From Balneolaceae bacterium (GTDB taxonomy: Bacteria > Bacteroidota > Rhodothermia > Balneolales > Balneolaceae): a stretch of DNA of 64,000 bases. Both the position numbers and the translations under genes were made by a program. Below, one piece after another: positions 1 through 12,170 of the stretch. The number at the start of each line of letters is the position of its first letter. Position 1 is the stretch's first letter. The stretch covers positions 1 through 64,000 of the forward strand of contig JAGYJQ010000006.1 of NCBI GenBank assembly GCA_018401935.1, in the 5' to 3' direction. The notes under the pieces are model-generated. The model was given only the letters and a program-made list of their open reading frames with translations. It had not been told where the DNA came from and made no database searches.

Positions 1-183
1 ATTGAATACTGGGTTTTGCACGAGTTCAGAAGTCAATGCTTCAAGAGCAACCCTATTAAATACAGTACCAGATGCCCTAATACTTGCTACATTTTTTCCA
101 GGTTCACTTTGCGCATATACTTCAGGGCCGCCTAAAACCCATACACATACGATTATGATTATATGACATAACGTACACTTCAT
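1..183 (-). CDS. Exported protein of unknown function, N-terminal part only (runs off the window)
   Basis: The reading frame starts with ATG at 183 and stays open for 61 codons to the window edge. Residues 1-25 look like a signal peptide: MKC at the start, a hydrophobic [10 protein letters not shown] core, and a cleavage-like VYAQ end. The mature start ([17 protein letters not shown]) matches no family I recognise. The ATG overlaps the TGA of the giant upstream gene as ATGA, so translation is probably coupled and the product belongs to the same surface-protein operon. It could be a small partner or a further surface protein; the rest lies outside the window. Confidence 0.6.
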   Translation of the reverse strand, partial: MKCTLCHIIIIVCVWVLGGPEVYAQSEPGKNVASIRASGTVFNRVALEALTSELVQNPVFN

Positions 184-3100
184 TTTATCAAGGTCATTTT
201 AATGGTTTGAACAGTATCTCCTGATCGTAATCGTAAGAAATAGACTCCAGAAGCTAGACGGTCTGCGTTCCACGATGTTGTGTGTGTTCCCGCGTCCAGC
301 ACGTCCCGTAATAATGTGGCCACTTTTTGCCCTAATACCGAGTACACTTCTAATTCGATATACCCACGCTGTGGTAAACGAAACTGAATATTTGTTGTAG
401 GATTAAATGGGTTCGGGTAATTAGGTAAGAGTTCAATTTCGCGGGGCACATATTCTTCCAACGGCGTAGCACTAATGGCAATAGTAAACCGACTTTTGGG
501 AGTTTTCCCTTCAAACGAGCTCATAGACACAGTCGCATTGGCATTCTGTTGAGCTTGAAGTATGCTACCAATTTTACTTTTTTGAGATAATATTGATGTC
601 TCAAGCCCATCTGAGCTGGCAAAATCGCCCTGCATTAGATTTGGTTTAGCTATCTGGTAAAAAGGATTGTTAAGCAATGAATCATCCCTTGTTGACTCGT
701 GCACTCCTAGTTCACCGACTTTATTTTTAGGCTCTGAAACAGACCAAGTGTGATCAAATTGTATACTACCAGATTTATCCAATGGAATCATTTGATTGGT
801 CACATGATCAAAAAGTACCATATATATATTTTCGTGGTTTAGATCACTCTTCCATGTTAACTCAAAGCTAGCCTCTGCCTCGGGTAGCTGTGCTTCTATC
901 ATTAGGTCATAAAATTGAATCTGATCGGTCACCAGTGGCACATGATTTATCTGCATTGCCGCCGCTGATTCACTCCAAGCTTTACTATACAATGCTAACC
1001 ATTCTTGACCAAGTGGACGTAATTTATAGGCATCCCAAGGATCCAGACCCATACGAGCCGAGTCGGAGACGACCAACCAATGCTTCGCTAAACGATCAAC
1101 ACCAACTAAGGTGAATTCCACCATTGAGTTTTTAGCTTTATTACTTTGTATTTGTTTGTTTTTTGGTTGTCTTTGCCCAAGCGATTTATCCTGAGCAATA
1201 GCATGCATATCACTTTCTTCTTCTAGTTTACGGGTTAATGCGTTTGAAGAATTAATCTCACTACCTATCCCCTCATCCTCACTTGGCTGAGAAACAATCT
1301 TACCGACAAAGGTAGTATTTAAAAGTGTTTTTGCATTTTTATTGAAGGCTAACAAGGGATCTGCATGCTCAACATTGACCCAAAAACTTTGCCAAGGAGC
1401 TATTTTTCCTGAGCCCAACGTGCCTACTGTCCCATTCCACACTAAATAATCCCCATCTCCATTATTAGCAGATGGATCCCAAACATAGATAGTATTTGAT
1501 ACTCCCTTTTTTCCCCATCCTGGTAAATCCCAATCAATAGTAGATGCAGTTGGGTTACCCACTAAGTTCCAGCCTTGATCCGCTTCGACACGATCAATGT
1601 ATGTGGAACCTTGCGTACTATCTTGGGCTAAACCGTTTCTGTTGGTCCAAGTGAGGAAATCAAAAGTAAAATTATTGGTATATAAATCTTGCTCGTACCC
1701 TTTTACCTTATAGGTTACCGGTAATTCATCGGTATGAAAAACCCCTGATTGGCCCGCGACTTCCGCCCCATCAAAAAGATAGTGAAACAGGCCACGACCA
1801 ACTTGTATGCTATCGGTTGATGCAGTTGGTTGGCGCCAGCCTTGAAGGGTAGTACCTCCCTGGCTTTCGTCCCACCAAAGAACATTCGGATCCGCATTTG
1901 GAAAATCTGATCCCGCATATCCTTGAGTAACGGGCTTATTTCCTGGATCACTTTGGTCAAATAAATCATCAAAGGTGGTTGCGACTGGTGCGCTTAACAT
2001 ACGCCAGCCTGCCGCTCCCTGAACCGCACGTTGCATTTCTAAAAGTGGGTTACTTGAAGATTGATTGATATAACTACCGGTTGGACTAATGCGTATTAAT
2101 CCACTGCCTTCGGTGTTGGTTGTGGATCCATCGGTTAATGTAAGGCTTCCATCTACCTCCAATAGCCCACCTGATCTCACCTTTAGTACTCCAGAAGACC
2201 CTAAATTAAAACTGTTTGATGCGAGTATATTCGGGTAGGTGGCTAAGGAGTCAATGATTAAATAATCGGAACTTGTAGGATTGGCATTAAGGCTCCAGTT
2301 ACTTGCAAGATTAAAATCGTTAGTATTACCCAACCAAACGTTGGCTAATTGGCCATCCAATGTCGTATTCTTCAAGACTGTGAAATCATCGCCACTACCT
2401 TGCCCACCGAAAAAATTACTATTACTACCAATAACCGAACTAGTAGTACTATTGTAGGTTTGATTGACTCCATCCAATTCATAGTCTATGCTAATGGAAA
2501 GCTGAAAATCATCCACTTCATTGTAAATAAGACTATCGTACAAGATTTTATTCGTGGAATACAATTGATTTAATGCTCCAGATAAATCACCCGTTCCGTT
2601 AGCTAATTCTATGGTAAGATTTCCATCGTAAGGATAAGGTGTTCCACTTTCAAATATTTGGACAGCTACCGCAAAATGATCCTTGGCATATACTTGTTCT
2701 GGGACAATAAATATCACTTGATCCGGCAAGACAACACCACCATCCGTAATGGTCCAGTTATAATTAGAAATAAGATCCTGTCTCGCATCTGCAGCCGAAC
2801 CTAAATAAAATCTAGAATCCCCCCCATGGAATTGAACTCCATTTCGCACGTTCTGCCTCGCCCAGCCAATTAATGTATTGCTATAGTTTGTAGGGGAAAG
2901 TTCTACTCCAGTAAACATATTACTCATATCTGTAACCGAGGACACATCCCAAGTAGATAGGTCTTGGTTAAAGGAGCTGGCTCCATTAAACATAACACTC
3001 ATATCTGTAACCGAGGACACATCCCAAGTAGATAGGTCTTGGTTAAAGGAGGTGGCTTCATAAAACATCTCACTCATATTTGTAACCGAGGACACATTCC

Positions 3101-6100
3101 AAGAAGAAAGGTCTTGGTTAAAAGAGGTGGCACGACGAAAGATGCCCCACATAGATGTAGCAGAGGACACATCCCAAGAAGAAAGGTCTTGGTTAAAGGA
3201 GTTGGCAGCCATAAAAACAGCGGCAAAATTGGAAACAGAGGATACATCCCATGTAGATAGGTCTCCATTAAAGCTGGATGCACTATGAAAAAGGTAAGAC
3301 AAACCTCTAACAGAAGACACATCCCAAGTAGAAAGATCTTGGTTAAAGGAGCTGGCACCACGAAACATAGAGTTGATGCGAGTAACAGAAGACACATCCC
3401 AAGTAGAAAGGTCTTGGTTAAAGGAGCTGGCTTCATTAAACATGGAACGCATTTCTGTAACAGAGGATACATCCCATGAAGATATATCCTGGTCATTTAT
3501 TTGGTTGGCTTGTTGAAATAATCCTTCTAAAGAGGTAATCCCAATTGGTAGTGTTGCTGGTACATCGACCAAGTTCGATTCTCTGAGAAAAGTATATTGT
3601 AACCGTTCAATTCGGATATCACCAAAACTTTTTACCGCTGTCAATTTACCTGAGTTGGGGGTTGGTGTATTATTTGGCCATGAAGAGGTAGAAGTAGGCC
3701 CCATCTGGCTTACCGCTCCATAAAGCTTTACTGTGTATACCCCATCTATGTCAAAATCGTGGCTAATTGTATTCATCACAAAGCCGGGTGGGAGTTCCGA
3801 ATCAACATATTGATTCAAACTCCCATCCCCCCAATCAATTACCACATCAATAGTTTGTAAGGTAGCATCGCTAGATCTAGTAAAAAATAGGTCAATTCCC
3901 GTTCCTGGGCCAAGGGAAGTATTATACTCAAGTACCATAGGTTCGTAATATCCTAGGTACTGCACGGTTGGGTCTATGTTTTTTAAAATGGGGTAGCTGT
4001 CATTCCATGGTATGAGCCCGTCTGATAAGGCGACTCCATTTTTAACTACTTCAAAAATATTTACAAAATCTAAGCCCATTTGATCGTTAGATACGACATC
4101 GCCGATCATCTGAGACGTATTCAGGCCAACTTCAGGGCCAAAATTTGAGGTCGTCTGACCACTGGTTTCAACATCCCAGTATAAATTGATAGAACTAGTA
4201 CCTGATGAATAAAAGTCGTTGTTGAAACCAATTAAACCACCATGTGTGGGTCCAGATGTTACAACCTGACCTACTGAAAAGCTGTTGTTGATTGAATATT
4301 CGTCTCGCAAAAGATTGTATCCTATTAATCCCCCCGAATATTCTACACCTTGCACCGTTGCCGTGCTATAACTATTGGATATTGTTCCAGTATTTCTACC
4401 AGCTAAACCACCCACATGAGTATTCCCAACAATACTACCTGAACTAAAGCTCTGATCAATGATACCCCTAAAATTTGACCCTACTAATCCACCAGTATAT
4501 ATGGTATTATTGCCCATCCAATGTATGGTACCTTTTGCATAACTTCTTTGTATAGTACCAAAGTTGTTGAAGCCTACAAGACCGCCCGATTCACTACCCG
4601 CGTTACGATAATAGTAGTCCACTACTCCCAAATCAGTTATTAATCCATTCTCTCCTAATCTAGCAAGGAAGGCTGCAGGCTGATTGTTTTCATATTTAAT
4701 ACGTAAGCCGCTTATTTGGAAACCATTCCCATCGATGAACCCATCAAATTCACCTGCACCCACACCCAATGCGATAGGTACCCATCCTGTGGATGTTGTA
4801 GTATCATTGTAGGCCTCGTACCCTGGATCATTCGGTCCCAAATCGTTCATTAATTTATACGCACCGTTTAAGTCATTATCTATGGCTCTTAAATCAGCCC
4901 AGGAGTCAATCTCAGTCACGATAAGGCCATCGATTATAGTCCAACTGTATTCATTAACCAATTTTTCCCTGGCAAAGTAGGCTTGCCCATTGTACCTAGA
5001 ATCCCCCCCATGGAATTCAACTCCATTTTGCACGTTCTGCCCTGCCCAACCAATTAATGTATTGCTATAGTTTGTAGGGGAAAGTTCTACTCCATAAAAC
5101 ATATTAACCATAGTTATAACCGAGGACACATCCCAAGTAGATAGGTCTTGGTTAAAGGAGCTGGCTTCATAAAACATGCTCCACATATTTGTAACAGAGG
5201 ACACATCCCAAGTAGATAGGTCTTGGTTAAAGGAGCTGGCTCCATTAAACATAACACTCATAGTTGTAACCGAGGACACATCCCAAGTAGATAGGTCTTG
5301 GTTAAAGGAGGTGGCTCCAGTAAACATAGTCCTCATATCTGTAACCGAGGACACATCCCAAGTAGATAGGTCTTGGTTAAAGGAGGTGGCTCCAAAAAAC
5401 ATACCACTCATATTTGTAACCGAGGACACATCCCAAGTAGATAGGTTTCCATTAAAGGAGCTGGCATCACGAAACATAGAGTTGATGCGAGTAACAGAAG
5501 ACACATCCCAAGTAGATAGGTCTTGGTTAAAGGAGGTGGCTAATTGAAACATGCTCCACATAATTGTAACCGAGGACACATCCCAAGTAGATAGGTCTTG
5601 GTTAAAGGAGCTGGCCTCACGAAACATATAACTCATATCTGTAACCGAGGACACATCCCAAGTAGATAGGTCTTGGTTAAAGGAGTTGGCTCCATAAAAC
5701 ATGCCACTCATGTCAGTAACAGAGGACACATCCCAAGTAGATAGGTCTTGGTTAAAGGAGCGGGCCTGACGGAACATACTACTCATATCTGTAACAGAGG
5801 ACGGTAGCAAAGATGGCACTTGAGTTAAATTAACTGCTCCTTTGAATGCCGATTCAAAGCTTGTTATACCCAAATCTCCAAACGATAAAACTTTGGTAAG
5901 TTTTGGCATGTAGGTATTATATGTAGAGGGGGAAATGGAATTGCCCCCAAATTGTTCGGTCGTGCCACTAATTCTAATCGTATAAGTCCCAGGACTACTA
6001 TAAGTATGAATAATAGAATTGGTTGTTGACAGAGGGTAATTTGCCGAATGACTAGTAATCGTTCCATCGCCCCATTCAACTCCCACATTGGTGTTACCAC

Positions 6101-7784
6101 GAAGGGGTAATTGCATCTGTAGATTATCCGAGGGTACAACAACTTCAAGTACCATAGGTTCGTAATTATTAAGATACTGTACACTTGGGTCTATGTTTTT
6201 TAAAATGGGGTAGCTGTCATCCCATGGTATGAGCCCGTCCGATAAGGCGACTCCATTTTTAACTTCTTCAAAAACATTCACAAAATCTAAGCCCGTCATA
6301 TTGTTAGATGCAGCATCGCCGATCATCTGAGACGTATTCAGGCCAACTTCAGGGCCAAAATTTGACGTAGTTTGACCACTGGTTTCAACATCCCAGTATA
6401 AATTGATTGACCCTGTACCTTGCGACCCAAATATATCGCCTATCAAGCCCCCATGTGTACCTCCATTTGTTACAACCTGACCTACCGAAAAACTGTTGTA
6501 GGTTGCAGAATCAGTTTGCACAAAATTATATCCTATTAATCCACCCGTAGCAGGTCCGCCTTGCACCGTTGCCGTGCTATAACTGTTCGACACTATTCCA
6601 TAATTTGTACCCACTAACCCACCAACCATTGTTGACCCAGCAACACTACCCGAACTAAAGCTCTGATCAATGATACCCCCTAAATTTATCCCAACCAATC
6701 CACCAATTTCTCTATTCGTAGAGCCATTCCAGTGTATGGCACCTTTGGCATAACTTTTCTGAATCTTACCCATACTTTCGAGAGTACCTATTAATCCACC
6801 AGACCTATTACCCGCTCCCCGATAATAGTAGTCCACTACTCCCAAATCAGTTATTAATCCATTCTCTCCTAATCTAGCAAGGAAGGCTGCTTGTTGAGAG
6901 TTCTGATATTTAATACGTAAACCGCGGATTTCAAAACCATTACCATCTAATAACCCATCAAATTCACCTGTACCCCAAGCAATAGGCGTCCAACCTATGG
7001 ATGTTGTCGTATCATTGTAGGTCTCGTACCCTGGATCATTCGGACCCAAATCGTTCATTAATTTATACGCACCGTTTAAGTCATTATCTATGGCTCTTAG
7101 ATCAGCCCAAGAAGTAATTTCTGTTACAATGAGGCCGCCATCGGTAATCGTCCAACCATATTCATTAACCAATTTTTCCCTGGCACGGTAGGCTTGCCCA
7201 TTGTATCTAGAATCCCCCCCATCGAATGTAACTGCATTTCGCACGTTCTGCCCCGCCCAGCCAATTAATGTATTGCTATAGTTTGTAGGGGAAAGTTCTA
7301 CTCCAGTAAACATATTAACCATAGTTGTAACCGAGGACACATCCCAAGTAGATAGGTCTTGGTTAAAGGAGCTGGCACCACGAAACATATAACTCATATT
7401 TGTAACCGAGGACACATCCCAAGTAGATAGGTCTTGGTTAAAGGAGCTGGCTCCATTAAACATAACACTCATAGTTGTAACCGAGGACACATCCCAAGAA
7501 GATAGGTCTTGATTAAATGAAGATGCTCCATTAAATATACCTTGCAAACTTTGAATACCTGTAATATCCCAGTTGGATATATCTGGGTCATTAATTTGAG
7601 TTGCACTATGAAATAATCCCTGCACAAAATTAATGCCAAGTGGTAAATTATTTGGGACATCAATCAGATTTATTTCATTCAAAAAAGTATATTGTAATCG
7701 TTCAATTCGGACATCACCAAAGCTTTTTACGGCTGTCAATTTACCAGCATTTGGTAATACAGCTTGTTGAAAAGTGACGCCCAT
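180..7784 (-). CDS. Giant secreted modular surface protein (DUF285/BspA-like repeats, GLUG motifs, PKD-like domains, secretion tail); in-frame C-terminal 2534 residues
   Basis: This is a secreted repeat protein, probably an adhesin or other surface protein; its ligand is unknown. Order in this frame: 3 DUF285 units at about residues 75-158 (unit of the form [15 protein letters not shown] plus a variable MxxMF segment); GLUG motifs (GGLVGx[11 protein letters not shown]) at about 320-445; a PKD-like domain containing [12 protein letters not shown] at about 548-620; 9 more DUF285 units at 651-895; a second GLUG block at 1055-1195; a second PKD-like domain with [11 protein letters not shown] at 1295-1355; 7 more units at 1435-1618; a long non-repeat region; and a YPNPFNPTT-type secretion tail at about 2448-2534. 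The ATG at 7784 is internal, in the middle of a PKD-like domain ([10 protein letters not shown] precedes it in frame). The natural start is almost certainly 10131, and a frameshift near 7831 separates the two parts. The gene ends in an ATGA overlap with the next gene. Domain names are from recall of the motifs. Confidence 0.85.
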   Translation of the reverse strand: MGVTFQQAVLPNAGKLTAVKSFGDVRIERLQYTFLNEINLIDVPNNLPLGINFVQGLFHSATQINDPDISNWDITGIQSLQGIFNGASSFNQDLSSWDVSSVTTMSVMFNGASSFNQDLSTWDVSSVTNMSYMFRGASSFNQDLSTWDVSSVTTMVNMFTGVELSPTNYSNTLIGWAGQNVRNAVTFDGGDSRYNGQAYRAREKLVNEYGWTITDGGLIVTEITSWADLRAIDNDLNGAYKLMNDLGPNDPGYETYNDTTTSIGWTPIAWGTGEFDGLLDGNGFEIRGLRIKYQNSQQAAFLARLGENGLITDLGVVDYYYRGAGNRSGGLIGTLESMGKIQKSYAKGAIHWNGSTNREIGGLVGINLGGIIDQSFSSGSVAGSTMVGGLVGTNYGIVSNSYSTATVQGGPATGGLIGYNFVQTDSATYNSFSVGQVVTNGGTHGGLIGDIFGSQGTGSINLYWDVETSGQTTSNFGPEVGLNTSQMIGDAASNNMTGLDFVNVFEEVKNGVALSDGLIPWDDSYPILKNIDPSVQYLNNYEPMVLEVVVPSDNLQMQLPLRGNTNVGVEWGDGTITSHSANYPLSTTNSIIHTYSSPGTYTIRISGTTEQFGGNSISPSTYNTYMPKLTKVLSFGDLGITSFESAFKGAVNLTQVPSLLPSSVTDMSSMFRQARSFNQDLSTWDVSSVTDMSGMFYGANSFNQDLSTWDVSSVTDMSYMFREASSFNQDLSTWDVSSVTIMWSMFQLATSFNQDLSTWDVSSVTRINSMFRDASSFNGNLSTWDVSSVTNMSGMFFGATSFNQDLSTWDVSSVTDMRTMFTGATSFNQDLSTWDVSSVTTMSVMFNGASSFNQDLSTWDVSSVTNMWSMFYEASSFNQDLSTWDVSSVITMVNMFYGVELSPTNYSNTLIGWAGQNVQNGVEFHGGDSRYNGQAYFAREKLVNEYSWTIIDGLIVTEIDSWADLRAIDNDLNGAYKLMNDLGPNDPGYEAYNDTTTSTGWVPIALGVGAGEFDGFIDGNGFQISGLRIKYENNQPAAFLARLGENGLITDLGVVDYYYRNAGSESGGLVGFNNFGTIQRSYAKGTIHWMGNNTIYTGGLVGSNFRGIIDQSFSSGSIVGNTHVGGLAGRNTGTISNSYSTATVQGVEYSGGLIGYNLLRDEYSINNSFSVGQVVTSGPTHGGLIGFNNDFYSSGTSSINLYWDVETSGQTTSNFGPEVGLNTSQMIGDVVSNDQMGLDFVNIFEVVKNGVALSDGLIPWNDSYPILKNIDPTVQYLGYYEPMVLEYNTSLGPGTGIDLFFTRSSDATLQTIDVVIDWGDGSLNQYVDSELPPGFVMNTISHDFDIDGVYTVKLYGAVSQMGPTSTSSWPNNTPTPNSGKLTAVKSFGDIRIERLQYTFLRESNLVDVPATLPIGITSLEGLFQQANQINDQDISSWDVSSVTEMRSMFNEASSFNQDLSTWDVSSVTRINSMFRGASSFNQDLSTWDVSSVRGLSYLFHSASSFNGDLSTWDVSSVSNFAAVFMAANSFNQDLSSWDVSSATSMWGIFRRATSFNQDLSSWNVSSVTNMSEMFYEATSFNQDLSTWDVSSVTDMSVMFNGASSFNQDLSTWDVSSVTDMSNMFTGVELSPTNYSNTLIGWARQNVRNGVQFHGGDSRFYLGSAADARQDLISNYNWTITDGGVVLPDQVIFIVPEQVYAKDHFAVAVQIFESGTPYPYDGNLTIELANGTGDLSGALNQLYSTNKILYDSLIYNEVDDFQLSISIDYELDGVNQTYNSTTSSVIGSNSNFFGGQGSGDDFTVLKNTTLDGQLANVWLGNTNDFNLASNWSLNANPTSSDYLIIDSLATYPNILASNSFNLGSSGVLKVRSGGLLEVDGSLTLTDGSTTNTEGSGLIRISPTGSYINQSSSNPLLEMQRAVQGAAGWRMLSAPVATTFDDLFDQSDPGNKPVTQGYAGSDFPNADPNVLWWDESQGGTTLQGWRQPTASTDSIQVGRGLFHYLFDGAEVAGQSGVFHTDELPVTYKVKGYEQDLYTNNFTFDFLTWTNRNGLAQDSTQGSTYIDRVEADQGWNLVGNPTASTIDWDLPGWGKKGVSNTIYVWDPSANNGDGDYLVWNGTVGTLGSGKIAPWQSFWVNVEHADPLLAFNKNAKTLLNTTFVGKIVSQPSEDEGIGSEINSSNALTRKLEEESDMHAIAQDKSLGQRQPKNKQIQSNKAKNSMVEFTLVGVDRLAKHWLVVSDSARMGLDPWDAYKLRPLGQEWLALYSKAWSESAAAMQINHVPLVTDQIQFYDLMIEAQLPEAEASFELTWKSDLNHENIYMVLFDHVTNQMIPLDKSGSIQFDHTWSVSEPKNKVGELGVHESTRDDSLLNNPFYQIAKPNLMQGDFASSDGLETSILSQKSKIGSILQAQQNANATVSMSSFEGKTPKSRFTIAISATPLEEYVPREIELLPNYPNPFNPTTNIQFRLPQRGYIELEVYSVLGQKVATLLRDVLDAGTHTTSWNADRLASGVYFLRLRSGDTVQTIKMTLIK
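2920..3480 (-). repeat. 75-bp tandem repeat array (DUF285 units, third array of the giant gene)
   Basis: About seven 75-bp units follow each other, each coding 25 residues around the core [11 protein letters not shown]. Successive copies of the plus-strand block ACATCCCAAG-TAGATAGG fall 75 bases apart. Some units have a variant core ([20 protein letters not shown]), so this array is somewhat more diverged than the one at 5095-5800. Confidence 0.85.
5095..5800 (-). repeat. 75-bp tandem repeat array (DUF285 units, second and longest array)
   Basis: Nine 75-bp units are nearly identical in their core and differ mainly in the segment that codes MxxMFxxA. The near-identity of the DNA, not only of the protein, points to recent unit duplication or gene conversion. 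The degraded array at about 9125-9665 has related units in a similar order, including the MWSMFYEA and MWSMFQLA variants. Confidence 0.85.
7310..7570 (-). repeat. 75-bp tandem repeat array (DUF285 units, first array)
   Basis: Three full 75-bp units plus a diverged leading unit (DISNWDITG core). The variable segments ([23 protein letters not shown]) recur in the other arrays of the same gene. Confidence 0.8.
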
Positions 7785-10131
7785 CTGACTAATAGCTCCA
7801 TAAAGCTTTACTGTGTATACCCCATCTATGTCGTACCGTGGCTAATTGTATTCATCATTAAAGCCGGTGTGAGTTCCGACCAACATATTGGATTCAAACT
7901 CCATCCCCCCACCGTAATTACCACATCAATAGTTTGTAAGGTAGCACGCTAGATCTAAAACTAGGTCACAACCTCAGTTCCTGGGCCAAGGGAAGTATTG
8001 TACTGGGTACCATAGGTTCAATACTTAGGTACTGCAATTGGGTCTATGTTTTTAAAATGGGGTAGCTGTCATTCCATGGTATGAGCCTTCGTCTGATAAG
8101 GCGACTCCATTTTTAACTACTTCAAAAATATTTACAAAATCTAAGCCCATTTGATCAGGATACGACATCGCTGATCATCTGAGACGTATTCAGGCCAACT
8201 TCAGGGCCAAAATTTGGAGGTCGTCTGACCACTGGTTTCAACATCCCAGTATAAATTGGATAGAACTAGTACCTGATGAAAGTCATGTTGAAACCAATTA
8301 AACCACCATGTGGGTCCAGATGTTACAACCCACCTACTGAAAAGCTGTTGTTGATTGAATATTCGTCTCGCAAAAGATTGTATCCCCCGAATATTCTACA
8401 CCTTGCACCGTTGCCGTGCTATAACTATTGGATATTGTTCCAGTATTTCTACCAGCTAAACCACCCACATGAGTATTCCCAACAATACTACCTGAACTAA
8501 AGCTCTGATCAATGATACCCCTAAAATTTGACCCTACTAATCCACCAGTATATATGGTATTGCTGTCTATCCAATGTATGGTACCTTTTGCATAACTTCT
8601 TTGTATAGTACCAAAGTTGTTGAAGCCTACAAGACCGCCCGATTCATCACTCAAGGTTATTGATAATAGTAGTCCATCACTCCCAAATCAGTTATTAATC
8701 CAGCCTTCCAACTGAAGAGCTGCAGGCTGATTGTTTTCATATTTATTACGTAAGCCAGCTTATTTGGAAACCACCTCATCGATGAACCCATCAAATTCAC
8801 CCGCACCCACACTAATGTGATAGGTACCCATCCTGATGTTGTAGTATCATTGTAGGCCTCGTACCCTGATCATTCGGTCCCAAATCGTTCATTAATTTAT
8901 ACGCACCGTTTAAGTCATTATCTGGCGGTTTGAACAAGCCCAGAGTCAATCTCAGTCACGATATAAAGCAATATCATAGTCCAACTGTGCTCATTAACCA
9001 ATTTTTCCTGCAAGTAGGTTGCCTTATTGTGCCTAGAATCCCCCATGGCTCCAACTCCATTTGCACGTTCTGCCCTGCCCAACCAATTAATGTATTGCTA
9101 TAGTTTGTAGGGAAAGTTCTACTCATAAACATATTAACCATAGTTATAACCGAGGACACATCCCAAGTAGATAGGTCTTGGTTAAAGGAGTTGGCTTCAT
9201 AAAACATGCTCCACATATTTGTAACAGAGGACACATCCCATAGATAGTCTGCCAGTGAGGTGGCTCATAAAACACTTCTGCCACTCATATTTGTAACAGA
9301 GGACACATCCCAAGTAGATAGGTTTCCATTAAAGGAGCTGGCACTAGCAAACATGTAACGCATCTCTGTAACAGAGGACACATCCCAAGTAGATAGGTCT
9401 TGGTTAAAGGAGGTGGCTAATTGAAACATGCTCCACATAGTTGTAACCGAGGACACATCCCAAGTAGATAGGTCTTGGCAGCTGGCTAAATGAAACATAC
9501 TTCTCATTATTGCAACTGAGACACATCCCAAGTAGATAGGGTCTTGGCAAAGGAGCTAGCCCTCACGAGAAATGATACACTACATTTGTAACCTGAGGAC
9601 ACATCCTGGCAGATAGGTCTTGGCTAAAGGAGCTGGCTCCAGAAAACATACCACTCATATTTGTAAATCAGAGGACGGTAGCAAAGTGGCAATTTGAGTT
9701 AAATTAACTGCTTCCTGCGAATGCCGATTCAAAGTTTGTTATACCCACCAAAACGATAAAACTTTGGTAAGTTTTGACATGTAGGTATTATATGTAGAGG
9801 AGGAAATGTCATCGTCCCCAAATTGTTCGGTCGTGCCACTAATTCTAATCGTATAAGTCCCAGGACTACTATAAGTATGTATAATAGAATTGGTTGATGA
9901 CTGAGGGTAATTTGCCGAATGACTAGTAATCGTTCCATCGCCCCAATCAACGATTACATTGGTGTTACCACGAAGGGGTAATTGCATCTGTAGATTATCC
10001 GAGGGTACTGCGATTTCTAATATAAATTGAGCATTAACGTTCGTACTCACCATAGTTAGTGCAGCTATAAAGCAAAACTTAAGTATCGAGAATCTTCGAG
10101 AAACACTATTTGTGCGTATTGAGTATCTCAT
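7785..10131 (-). pseudogene. Broken 5' part of the giant surface-protein gene (signal peptide, PKD-like domain, degraded DUF285/GLUG module)
   Basis: The ATG at 10131 opens a clean 130-residue frame (10131-9739). It has a signal peptide ending STNVNAQ and then a PKD-like domain containing [12 protein letters not shown], nearly identical to the one coded at about 5880-6160. From about 9755 to 7831 the DNA still aligns along its length with the clean module at 3780-5890 (DUF285 array, GLUG block, second PKD-like domain). It carries dozens of 1-5 base indels and substitutions that break all frames. Recognisable fragments are DUF285 pieces at 9531-9265 and 9234-8974 and a GLUG piece at 8654-8334. 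Outside that stretch the repeat is clean again. The start overlaps the TGA of the SUMF1-like gene (ATGA at 10131-10128). Either the module is decaying or this is uncorrected low-quality assembly. If the errors were removed, one protein of about 3300 residues would run from 10131 to 180. Confidence 0.8.
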
Positions 10132-12014
10132 TGGTTATTGACCTCCACACTACTACTTTCCAAACTAATCCCACAATCATTCACCGAATGAGCGTATAAT
10201 GTACCTGTAGCTGGACTCTGACTAACAAAAATTTTAACCGAATTACTACCTTGTCCTTGTATAATACTTGCTTCCCCACTAATTATTTGGAGAATCCAAA
10301 TAAATTCCTGGCCTGTACTTGCTGTGCCAATATTAGCTTCTAACAAACCAGGGGACCCTTCTGTTGCTGCTATCTCAATAGGATAACTAGCAGAACTGTG
10401 ATTAGGCAGTATACAATCTCGGGTTACCGCTGCCCTGGAACCGGTCGAAACGAGACCTCCACTATTTATCTTAGCGTATTCCCTATCACTTGTCCATAAT
10501 CGTTGTGCATTGTCTTTTGCACTACCACCCCTTCTTCCAATGGCAATATTACCGTTACTATTACTTCCAGACCAAGCCGTTCCACTCCAACCAGGCCACG
10601 ATTCATTAGCTTGGTTTAATGTATTTAACAATCCATCTCCATGTACCCATACCCAAGAGTTATCAAACGAACTCTCGATATTTGCCACATTTTCAGCAAC
10701 ATTTCCTGCTAAGTCCAACACCCCAGTCATACTCGCGCTGGACTGCGCACGGGAGCTTGTATCATTTGCAAAAACACCGACTCTTAAGTTATGGGGGCTA
10801 GTTCCAATGGTTGAATAATAAACTGCATTACCCATAGAATTTACATTGGAATATCCGCCCGATATAGCATATCCAAATGGGGTAGATAACGTTTCTACTG
10901 TGTATGAAGAAGTCACTATGGAATTAGAACCCCAGGGATACTCATCTTCATATTTTGGTGGAAACCATCCTCTGGCTGCTTTTTCAAATTCTAGTTCAGA
11001 GTAAGGACGTAGACCAGCCCAATCAGAAAACCCAGTAACCCAACTCCAATTAGCATATCCTACTGGATTATTTGGGAGAGGTGCCGAATAAATGTAGATG
11101 GAATCATTCCCTACTTGTTCAAGCGTTCTTGAGATGAAATCTGGGTCGTTGGAAACATTATCTTTACCACCAGAGACTAAATTATAGTTATAGTCGCTTC
11201 CTGCTCCAGTATTATCGCTATTAAAATAGTTAACCATCATTTGTTGAGTCAACTCATGCTTCATCAAGTAAAAAGGATACACACCCGATGGATACCCACT
11301 AGGTATTGATAGAGCAGAACCAGAATACCCATTATAGATGAGCTCAGTGCCACCAAAAGTGAATGTCCCTAAGGTTGAAAGTCGGAAGGGCTCATAATTG
11401 GTACCAGATTCATAGAACACCTTCGAAGGGGTGCTTCCACCAGACCCAAGATAAAACGGTCCACCCGGCACATAAACCATTTCAATCCCGAATAAGCGTA
11501 TTTCGAGGAGATCAAGATCAGCAATATCTGGGCGATTATTTCCATATTCCCATGTAAAAGTAATACCCACTTGTGAAAAGGTACCACTTCCCACCTCACT
11601 TCTATGTACCAACATACCAATACCTCTGGTATCGTCATTGGCATAGGTTTTTAACTCAGCAATTGATGGTGTTCCCGATCCAGTACTTATTCCTTGTGCA
11701 GAAATGACTATAGGCAGCCAGGTATTCTCCCCTCTGAGACTAAACCGCCCAAATATCCAAGCGGCATCCCAATTCGGCATACCACTGCTTACTGGATGGC
11801 GCCAACTATTATTCCACGTTACATCAAAAGAAACTTCAACCGTCTGGTTGGCTGGGTTATGATTAGAGAGGTTTATATTTGATATAGTAATATCATTGGC
11901 CAACAATGGCATTTTTAAACTGAAAGCCAACACTATAACTAGTGTTATTTTGCAAATAATCTTTAACCTTTTAGATATATATGCATCTAAAATGTGCATC
12001 TCTACGATCTGCAT
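10128..12014 (-). CDS. Secreted SUMF1/formylglycine-generating-enzyme-fold protein
   Basis: The 628-residue product starts with a basic stretch and hydrophobic segment (about residues 15-40, ending MPLLAND), consistent with export. About residues 40-180 form a beta-rich N-terminal region seen in other secreted SUMF1-domain proteins. The SUMF1/FGE fold covers about 180-540: a MVYVPGGPFYLG start, then FYLMKHELTQ, NPVGYANWSW, SELEFEKAARG, YPWGSN, LDLAGNVAENV, RRGGS and a late SRAAV. The last 80 residues look like an Ig/PKD-type domain. The fold is common in non-enzymatic surface proteins, and I cannot show the catalytic cysteines of true FGE, so sulfatase maturation is not claimed. The gene overlaps the giant protein gene as ATGA and lies 156 bases downstream of the regulator gene. 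Met6 (MHILDAY) is an alternative start. Confidence 0.8.
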   Translation of the reverse strand: MQIVEMHILDAYISKRLKIICKITLVIVLAFSLKMPLLANDITISNINLSNHNPANQTVEVSFDVTWNNSWRHPVSSGMPNWDAAWIFGRFSLRGENTWLPIVISAQGISTGSGTPSIAELKTYANDDTRGIGMLVHRSEVGSGTFSQVGITFTWEYGNNRPDIADLDLLEIRLFGIEMVYVPGGPFYLGSGGSTPSKVFYESGTNYEPFRLSTLGTFTFGGTELIYNGYSGSALSIPSGYPSGVYPFYLMKHELTQQMMVNYFNSDNTGAGSDYNYNLVSGGKDNVSNDPDFISRTLEQVGNDSIYIYSAPLPNNPVGYANWSWVTGFSDWAGLRPYSELEFEKAARGWFPPKYEDEYPWGSNSIVTSSYTVETLSTPFGYAISGGYSNVNSMGNAVYYSTIGTSPHNLRVGVFANDTSSRAQSSASMTGVLDLAGNVAENVANIESSFDNSWVWVHGDGLLNTLNQANESWPGWSGTAWSGSNSNGNIAIGRRGGSAKDNAQRLWTSDREYAKINSGGLVSTGSRAAVTRDCILPNHSSASYPIEIAATEGSPGLLEANIGTASTGQEFIWILQIISGEASIIQGQGSNSVKIFVSQSPATGTLYAHSVNDCGISLESSSVEVNNQ

Positions 12015-12170
12015 TGTGTACCCAATATGTGATCTGGTCTTTTTTGTTGTGTGTAACTCTACATTGTGACCAGTGTAAACCTGAATATGATTTTTAAAAG
12101 TACGTAATAATTATTTCTATTGAAATGAGATTTTATTCAGATACAAAGTTTTAATTTATCAACGCAACGA

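Noticed and set aside
3039-5547. Plus-strand open frames across the DUF285 arrays
   Set aside because: They are antisense shadows of the 75-bp repeat, which is free of stops in several frames.
2920-9665. Regular 75-bp repeats that could be taken for a CRISPR array
   Set aside because: The units are adjacent, code in-frame DUF285 repeats, and the variable parts code conserved MxxMF segments; there are no spacers and no cas genes.
10128-12014. SUMF1/C-lectin-fold protein as a target of a diversity-generating retroelement
   Set aside because: No reverse transcriptase or template-repeat pair was found in the window, and the fold is not at the C-terminus.
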